A DNA stretch of 64,000 nucleotides from assembly GCA_015179045.1 (NCBI GenBank), contig WHUZ01000005.1:434001-498000 (forward strand), in the 5' to 3' direction. This DNA is from Kalaharituber pfeilii. Its lineage: Eukaryota > Ascomycota > Pezizomycetes > Pezizales > Pezizaceae. The notes under the pieces were generated by a model that was given only the letters and a program-made list of their open reading frames with translations, was not told the DNA's origin and did not search any database. Made by a program: the position numbers and the translations under genes. Shown one piece after another: positions 57,538 to 64,000 of the stretch; the first letter of the stretch is position 1, and each line of letters begins with the position of its first letter.

Positions 57538-57760
57538 AGCATAGTTAATAGCATTATCAATAGCACCATCTTTAGCGCTATCAACAGTACAATCCACAGC
57601 ACCATCAACCACACTATCAATAGCACCGTCCACAGCATGGTCAAAATATACCATCAATAGCATCTTTTACAGCATTGCCAATAGCACTGTCCATAGCACT
57701 CACCATCAAAACACCGTCAACAGCATCGATAACAGCACTGTCATCAGAATCATCAACTGC
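57538..57760 (-). repeat. imperfect short tandem repeat, ATCAACAGCACC-like
   Basis: Repeated 9-15 bp units such as ATCAATAGCACC and CATCAACAGC. On the minus strand they stay open and encode (A/S)(V/I)DGA(I/V)D-like repeats in two overlapping frames. Probably a minisatellite; a repeat protein is unlikely. Confidence 0.55.
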
Positions 57761-59068
57761 ACTGCCATCTGTCTTATCGTTTGTCTTGACATTTGTATTG
57801 ATATATACCCTGCTATATGCATCAGTGTTTAGGTTATTATGGAAGTCATTCATTGTTAACCTCTCACTCATGGCAATATAGTAGCATAACTGCATGACAG
57901 CATAGTAATGTATGAATATGGCAGACTGTGAATATGAATCATAAAGGTAGCCTGGTTGCATAACCCCCGTAACCGAGGTCTACACGCATCACATTGTACA
58001 TGGGCTTCAACAAATGATCAGATACCAGAGTCGCAGGACACAGTAGAAGTAGAAGGACCATGATCTAGAACTACTATGGACCAGTGAAAGTAAGCAAAAG
58101 AGGTGTTCACTAGCTTGCGTTATTTCACCAGCCGGAAGCCGCGCGTGTCTCTCGTATACTAGTATATATTTACGCACAGTCCAGTATTGCGTCGCATTTA
58201 TAGTCATATAAATAGCTACTTACATAGAAGAACCTAGTTTGATTGTAGTTGGAGGCGAACTAAAGAGAGAAAGACTGTGAAAATGGAGCAATGTGGTAAG
58301 AATCGTGCACGCAATGAGCGGCATTGTGCCTAGGCCTACGTAGGGATACTGGTGGCCCGGTAGGTTTATTATCTGGATATATTCGGACTTTTCAACGACC
58401 CTTTATGATTCCACAAGAGCCGAAAGAGGCTGTATGCTTCTGCACCAAGACAGCAGCCTCTCAGACATGTTCTTTGGCACATTTATTATGAATGATTCAT
58501 ATTAGGCCACAGCTTCATTGAAGAACATTTCTTCAGTTAGAAATTATTTATTACCAATTCTCAAATCTTACTTCCAATGAGAAACCGTGACTTAGCTTCT
58601 CATGAATGTGGTCGCACTAAGTATTGCTCCATGAAGTCCTAGAGATCGCCACCATCCAGTGGGGTCGGTCTGTAGAGTTGCAACAATTGTAGTAATTACG
58701 AACGATCCCGTTGATTTGACTTCTTCTAAGGTGAATGTTTCCGAGCGCATCTCCTGTGAGGGCGTCATGTGAACTAGCAAAACGATGTGAAGACGCGTGG
58801 GAATGGTGCTGTTGGTCAAGAAGGGGCCCCTGACAACTAAAATTAATTGAAGTATTATTTCATTACCCAACCAGATCTGATTAGAAATTAAGCGTCGTAA
58901 TTATGTACTATTTTGTCTGCTCTACAATTCTACCTCGTCTGAATTGAAAATTATGAAGGTAATGTTGAGAAATCATGGATCGAAAAAAGTATACTTTGTA
59001 TGGGAAGCCTCGAGAATTTTACACGCAACATCAGGAAAAAAAAATACTATATGGAATTGATCATGGTA
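57761..59068. other. gene-free spacer
   Basis: No gene or complete element is seen. Confidence 0.4.
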
Positions 59069-59794
59069 CAGTCAGACCTTGCTATAACGAACCCCGCTAT
59101 AGCGAAAACCTTGCTATTACACGCACTGCCCTCGGGGATTTCCCACTCCACCTATTCTGCCCTTGCTATAACGAAATCCCACCAAATAACGAAACGAAAT
59201 CAAATCTAGGGAAAGTTATTTCTGACTACATACAAATTGTTCTTGCTATAACGAAAAGTGGCAAATGAAATCTATAGAAACCCCCCTGGCGATCCACTAA
59301 GCTACTCTTATATCCTTGCATGCAAAGCCTAAATGTTTATAAGGAATTTATACTATTAAGACAATGATATACTCTTTTCTTCACAAAATGCCTATGAAAC
59401 TCATTCAAGATCTCTTTTAGATGTTTTGGCTCTGATCTTTCTTGCATATTTGATGCTTCTCAAATTCACTTAATGTTCACTGCTTGTTAGTAGTTGTTAA
59501 CATCTTAATTGTTTTAATTACTGAGTGCTAGTCGGGACCGAAGGCAGTCCATTACAGATTTCTATTAGTCCAAGCTTAACTTATGCTTTATTTTATAGTC
59601 TCGAATATTTCTTGATTTGGTTATTTCCTATGCTAGTAAGTCAATACGAAATGTGCTGCAATAGCGGTTGAGGAGTCCGAACTAAGCTGCCAAGGTTGCA
59701 TGACTAATTTGTCACAATTTTCTATAACGAAAACCTTGCTATAACGAAAAGAAAGAGCCAAATTTTACGTGTTCGTTATAGCAAGGTCTGACTG
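59069..59794. mobile_element. 726-bp pogo-like MITE
   Basis: Perfect 24-bp TIRs start CAGTCAGACCTTGCTATAAC (inverse at 59771-59794), with TA at both flanks. The GACCTTGCTATAACGAA style is typical of pogo/Tigger-type termini. Sub-terminal copies of GCTATAACGAAA repeat inside. There is no transposase. Confidence 0.78.
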
Positions 59795-59806
59795 TATCTG
59801 TATATA

Positions 59807-60832
59807 CAGTCACATGGCAAAAGAAAGTGTACACCTTTGCATAATCTTTGGCCTGTGCTTGATTAAGACATACCACACGCGCGTATCTTGGACATATGTC
59901 TCACAACATTGTACTATATTGGGAATTCTGACCTGGAGACAATTTTCAAAATTAAGGAGTAGAAAAAATATAAAGTCGACTCCTAAAGGGGACCGGAAGT
60001 TAAGGAAAAATCTACAGCTGCCTACAGGTAACCGACAGCCGAATTTACAAAATCCTACCTAATAATATCATCTCAAACTGCTGCCTCCTCAGCTAATATT
60101 GCCGGCACTTCTGCCTCCAGTACCGCCTCTTCTACTAGTACCAACACTACTGCTCCTAAGAAACAGATGACTGACTTTGAAAAAGGCCAAATTGTCCTTC
60201 TGCACCAGCAAGGGTCATCATTTCAACAGATTGCAGATCAATTGGGTTGGCCTAAGAGTACTATTCAAGCTGTTCTTAAGTGTTACAAGGAGCGAGGCAC
60301 TGCTGAAAATATGCCTAAGAGTGGAAGTCCAAAAATGCTAAGTGAGAATGTTATGGACTCTATCACTGCTTTGCTTGATAGCGACCCATCTCTATCAAAG
60401 CTCTCTTACAGGAAAATCTAAAGGAAACTCTAGACAACTAAGTTCACTTGCGAACCCTCGATCGGAACCTTCAGCATAAGGGCTATCAGAAGTGGAGAGC
60501 TAGGAAGAGACCTAACTTTGGTAGATGAGGCGGCATGTTTAGTTAGTGAGATGGCAGGTTTGGCAGAAGAGACGAACTTGAGAGTCTTTATGAATAGGGT
60601 AGATTTCTGTTTTAGGTAGATATAGTTATAGATAGGTGACGGTATATTTCTTATTGACCTTTAATCTCCTTCAAGAGTTATCTTCATATTTTACTTTGCC
60701 CCAATCTTACAATTCAACTCCATTTCAATGTTCCTGATCAGCGTTACTGGCGGTAATAGCGCGTATGCAGGTCTAAGACATCAAATTATGCAAATTTAGG
60801 TGTATGATACACTTTCTTTTGCCATGTGACTG
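59807..60832 (+). mobile_element. 1026-bp Tc1-like element, defective
   Basis: TIRs begin CAGTCACATGGCAAAAGAAA (about 25 bp, inverse at the right end) with TA flanks (59805-59806, 60833-60834). It starts 12 bp after the pogo-like MITE. It carries only the N-terminal part of a transposase. Confidence 0.82.
60167..60528 (+). pseudogene. Tc1 transposase, N-terminal DNA-binding part
   Basis: 84 codons from MTDFEKGQIVLLHQQG encode a helix-turn-helix (FQQIADQLGWPKSTIQAVLK and GTAENMPKSGSP), then TAA at 60419. In another frame downstream, RTLDRNLQHKGYQKWRARKR continues the second helix-turn-helix domain and stops at 60526-60528. The DDE catalytic domain (about 200 residues) is absent, so it can bind DNA at most. 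Confidence 0.8.
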
Positions 60833-60854
60833 TATGCTGTGTAAGCTCGCTATA

Positions 60855-60934
60855 CTAGCTAGTAAAATATGTATTCGGACATAGCGCATAATGTATATTA
60901 GTACCCCTGTCCGAATACATATTTAACTGGCTAG
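60855..60934 (-). mobile_element. 80-bp palindromic MITE (copy 2)
   Basis: Inverse of 38378-38457, same length, TA on both sides (60853-60854, 60935-60936). Differences from copy 1 include C-to-T and G-to-A changes in the loop. Confidence 0.8.
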
Positions 60935-61258
60935 TACCATACCCAATATATCATTAGATGCGAAAGCCTTCGCTACGCTCGGCCCAGAGGGTCTTGGCAT
61001 GAGACTAATTAGATACTGGTACAAGACTAGTTGGACGCCAAGATCCCACTGCCAAGGTCATCCACTAGGTCGAATTTGGAAAGATTATTTGCTTAGTCAT
61101 CAAGTCCGTGAAGGTTACTTCTTGACCAACAACACCATATGATAGGGTGTTAGGGAAGCATAGCGGCGTTTATGAAGCTAGCGATAGCGGCAGACTTAAC
61201 TCAAGAGCGTCCAACTTCTCTAGTACTTATCCGGTTACCTTAACTATAGTTAGACCTT

Positions 61259-61280
61259 AGTCTGGTTGCACTACCCCTCG
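61259..61280. mobile_element. 22-bp micro-insertion with 12-bp direct repeats
   Basis: AGTCTGGTTGCACTACCCCT plus CG lies between TAGTTAGACCTT copies (61247-61258 and 61281-61292). The repeat is longer than 9 bp, probably because flanking bases match by chance. The repeat itself resembles the neighbouring MITE terminus. Confidence 0.55.
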
Positions 61281-61302
61281 TAGTTAGACCTTGCTATAAC
61301 TA

Positions 61303-61704
61303 CAGTTAGACCTTGCTATACGGGACGACCGAAACCCAACACTTTCTGTCCAGTTTAACCTAGTGTCAAATTTTGCAGGGGTGCCTGTAAAGATTAGTAA
61401 GCCAATTGAGAGATACAATATGCCTGGAGACTGGTATTCCAGCGGGGTATTCTCTTCTCAATCTCCCAAGATATTACAGAACTTTGAACATTGAATTCAA
61501 GATATTGAGAATATTTCAATAATGCCACTATAACACACAGAAGGTACAAAAGAAGTTTCATGGTTGAGGCCTTCATCCAGTTCAGCTAGTTAATTTGTAT
61601 GTAATTTGAATTTAGAAGTCTATAGTTTTGTTGCCCGGTCCGGTATAGCTAATTCTTTTGTAAGTAAATTGTCAAGGGTCGTCCGGTATAGCTAGGTGAG
61701 ACTG
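61303..61704. mobile_element. 402-bp pogo-like MITE
   Basis: Ends CAGTTAGACCTTGCTATACG and the inverse of CAGTCTCACCTAGCTATACC, then GGACGACC on both sides. TA flanks at 61301-61302 and 61705-61706. The TIRs have diverged, so it is older than the 726-bp relative. Confidence 0.65.
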
Positions 61705-61706
61705 TA

Positions 61707-62735
61707 TTCAGCACAATTACGGCTACCAGAAATAGATCCAGGTACGCCCTACCTCGTAATCGGCGCCCTCTCACTTCCCCCATGGACATGAGATTCCGAT
61801 GTCCCTTTTAGGCTCTCGGCCATCTCACAAAATACAGCGTTAATGATTGATTTTGAACTAACGGTGATGCTACTAATTACGGCTAGCGTCAGTTCGTCAG
61901 TAAAATGGTTCCTGAGCCACTTCTATCTTGGGAACCATAACGGGTCCAAACTAAATACAGACATAGGCAACACAAAATTCCCTCTGATAGGCAGAACAAT
62001 AATCCAAGTTTATAAGCACTAGACCTGCTCTAATGTATATGATACACAAAAGCTCAATAGCTGTCGAAAGATGAAAAGTCCTTCATATAAGTGTCAAACG
62101 TCCATGGTTTATAGTTAGCCTATACCCACTTGTATAGTATGACGTGTAAGAATCACATAGCTGGTTGATAATTGCCTATCCAGGGAATGGATTTTCAATC
62201 AGTCCTTGGATTCTTGGTAGCCTCGTCCATGTCCAGACGGTGATACTGATCCTCCAGTTCAAGCTGTCGATCATAAAGGGTCATAGCCATGGCAGGATTT
62301 TTTATAAGGTACTGAACTTCCTTTGGTATCAAAGGAATTGGCAGAAGTTTGCATTTCTCTTTCCCTTCAGGGCCTCTAGCCTAGTCCTTCCATGGCCGTG
62401 ACCCAGTCTCCAGCGATGAGCGGCTGTCCGGCCTAAACAGGGCTCGCACTGCCTAAACTATTAAGCAAGTGCTTTAGTAACATTAACTAGCGAAGCTGCG
62501 CCATTGCTAGTCGCTTGGATCTGTAACTGGGTCACCAAATCAGCCTCTTCTTAGAGCTCTAATGCCCTTCTGTGCATTTCGTATAATTGAAGTACGTAGT
62601 TAGCTTAGTAGCTTGTAGACAAGTCATATGTGTTTGCTATACTATGTGCTTGCTATATACTCGAGCATATTTTACTGCTCAGCTTTGTGCCTTCTCCAGC
62701 GTGCAGTCCTGACAAACAGCTCCTGCATCTGTTCC
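61707..62735. other. gene-free spacer
   Basis: No gene or repeat is recognised. Confidence 0.4.
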
Positions 62736-62748
62736 TGTTGAAGACTGG

Positions 62749-62805
62749 CCGCCATAGCCCACAGGGCGGCACGCGATTAATGATATTAAAAAAGAAAAAA
62801 GAAAA
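62749..62805 (+). mobile_element. family-B micro-retroelement (copy B4)
   Basis: CCGCCATAGCCCACAGGGCG with GCACGCGATTAATGATATT and an A/G-rich tail. Perfect 13-bp direct repeats TGTTGAAGACTGG lie at 62736-62748 and 62806-62818. The unit is 57 bp. Confidence 0.82.
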
Positions 62806-62818
62806 TGTTGAAGACTGG

Positions 62819-63419
62819 ACATGGAACTGTGCAGAAGGTCGCATTAATATATCAGTGTCCGCAAGATGCGCTTGCAACGAACTCGTGTCTTTAGGCCATT
62901 TAGAGGAACCTCTCACACAGGGAAATCTTCCGCTGATATCGTTGCGTACAGCTGGTGATGTCCATCATATCACTGAAGGGTCGGCCGCAGGAGAGTGGAT
63001 AAAAAGTTCTTATTCTATCTCCCACTGCCATTTTGGCACATGGCCAAAAAGACAGTAGCAATTGCAACCACTTTATACGAACATATCGTTATATAACTGT
63101 GTGTACAATATGTCTTGAAGTATGCAATACTGTGTCCTTTCTGTACGGCCCCAGGCCTTTCATGACGAACTTTTCTATACTTTCTCTCCATTAAAACTTG
63201 CCATGGCCTCCACCAAACTTAGTACGACTCGTGCAGGTGACCGATAACTCAATGGAAAGGCTCCATCCCTGAGTAAATAATTCATAAGGACTCAATTGAA
63301 TGTACAATGCAACGGCCCATTCTAGGATCTTGATTGCGTCATTGTGGGCCAGCTTACTCTATTAGCGACATTTCAAAACTTCATGTGACATCCACACGAC
63401 CTTATCTAAAACCGGGAGG
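62819..63419. other. gene-free spacer
   Basis: No feature is recognised before the LINE remnant. Confidence 0.4.
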
Positions 63420-64000
63420 ATGAGGAAGAGGGAGGGCTTCTAATCGTGACGGACTCGCAGGTGGCAGTGAAGTGGCTATCTCAAATGACGTAGGGGAGAC
63501 CTACGCCAGATGGGTCAATCAGAACATGCTGGGATGCTTGGGAGAAACGAGTGGCTAGAGGGCTGTGGGGTTTGGTAGTGATATGGGTTAATAGTGAAAG
63601 GCAACGAGGAGGTAGACAAGGCAGCACGGCTGGGATCTTTCCTTCCCTATCAAGAGGAGGTGGTGACAGAGGCAGGCATGAGGATGACGGCGAAAAACGG
63701 TGGGCGGAGGAGAGAAATCAAATGCAGCTGAGCTACCAACCACTGGGCAGCCTGGTACGTACCCTGGGAGGCCTACTGGGAGGGAAAGGCCTGAGGGCCT
63801 GGATGTTTAGAATCGGTAAAGCAGACGGTCCGGAATGTGGGTGGATAGTGCGGAAGGGAAGAGGAAATAACGGAACACATCTGGCCCAGGTGCGGAGGTC
63901 TGAAGTGGCCAGGGGGCGGGACGCGATACCTAAGAACGCCACCAGAGGGAAAGCCGGACCCAACTGGTGGGTGGATAGAAAGATGAGGACCGTCGATCGA
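63420..64000 (+). pseudogene. LINE RNase H and terminal CCHC-like region, decayed
   Basis: Three frames carry recognisable pieces: GLLIVTDSQVAVKWL (RNase H core with its Asp), LVVIWVN, then GNEEVDKAARLG (RNase H end motif) and LRAWMFRIGKADGPECGW followed by EEEITEHIWPRCG. The last pair gives the C...H-x4-C finger often found after RNase H in fungal Tad-type non-LTR elements. Stops (for example after LSQMT) and frameshifts show it is dead. It continues past the window edge. Such a LINE family could be the source of the machinery that moved families A and B (inference). Confidence 0.7.

Noticed and set aside
57945..57990. TAGCCTGGTTGCATAACC resembling a micro-insertion
   Set aside because: First bases differ and no 9-bp repeat is present.

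Overview
The window is nuclear DNA of a filamentous ascomycete (Pezizomycotina). The genes have short GT-AG introns of about 50-310 bp. They include typical ascomycete proteins: a ROK1-type DEAD-box helicase, an NMA111 HtrA-like protease, an SFP1-type C2H2 regulator, a BAP31/YET membrane protein, ATP synthase subunit g and a peroxisomal ABCD half-transporter. Gene density is low, with long gene-free stretches full of small transposable elements. A gene-sparse, TE-rich ascomycete such as a pezizomycete would fit, but I cannot name the species.

Layout. 1-12.7 kb is a mobile-element region. It holds a 923-bp TA-flanked DNA transposon and two families of extremely short poly(A)-tailed retro-insertions, called A and B here. 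It also holds a small EthD-domain gene broken in two by a 4.3-kb insertion. That insertion carries a secreted-protein gene, a family-B tail and, nested in the tail, a 1.6-kb internally deleted Copia element with apparently identical LTRs. 12.7-18.9 kb is gene-free. 18.9-35.6 kb is the conserved gene block: ABCD transporter (-), an unrecognised 466-aa protein (+), ATP20-like subunit g (-), ROK1 (+) and NMA111 (-). 35.6-41.7 kb is gene-free, with an 80-bp palindromic MITE, a 25-nt poly(G) tract and several micro-insertions. 41.7-48.8 kb holds YET3/BAP31-like (+), a PLP aminotransferase (+) and SFP1 (-). 48.8-64 kb is gene-free apart from transposons: a pogo-like MITE, a Tc1-like element with a broken transposase, a second copy of the 80-bp MITE, another pogo-like MITE, a family-B copy and, at the right edge, the degenerate RNase H end of a LINE.

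Three things stand out. (1) Families A and B are about 38-40 bp hairpin-like cores with fixed 5' ends and A-rich tails. The best copies have 10-14 bp target duplications, so they look like complete retroposed units far shorter than known SINEs. (2) At least eight micro-insertions of 11-28 bp, with termini TAGTCTGGTT / AACCAGACTA, sit between direct repeats of usually 9 bp. They are either transposon excision scars or a nano-scale insertion family. (3) The EthD gene was split at its intron/exon boundary by a poly(A)-ended insertion that carries a whole gene with its own promoter.

The cellular genes look independent of each other, with no pathway cluster. Gene models were spliced by eye and confirmed by frame continuity; family assignments come from recognised motifs, not database searches.
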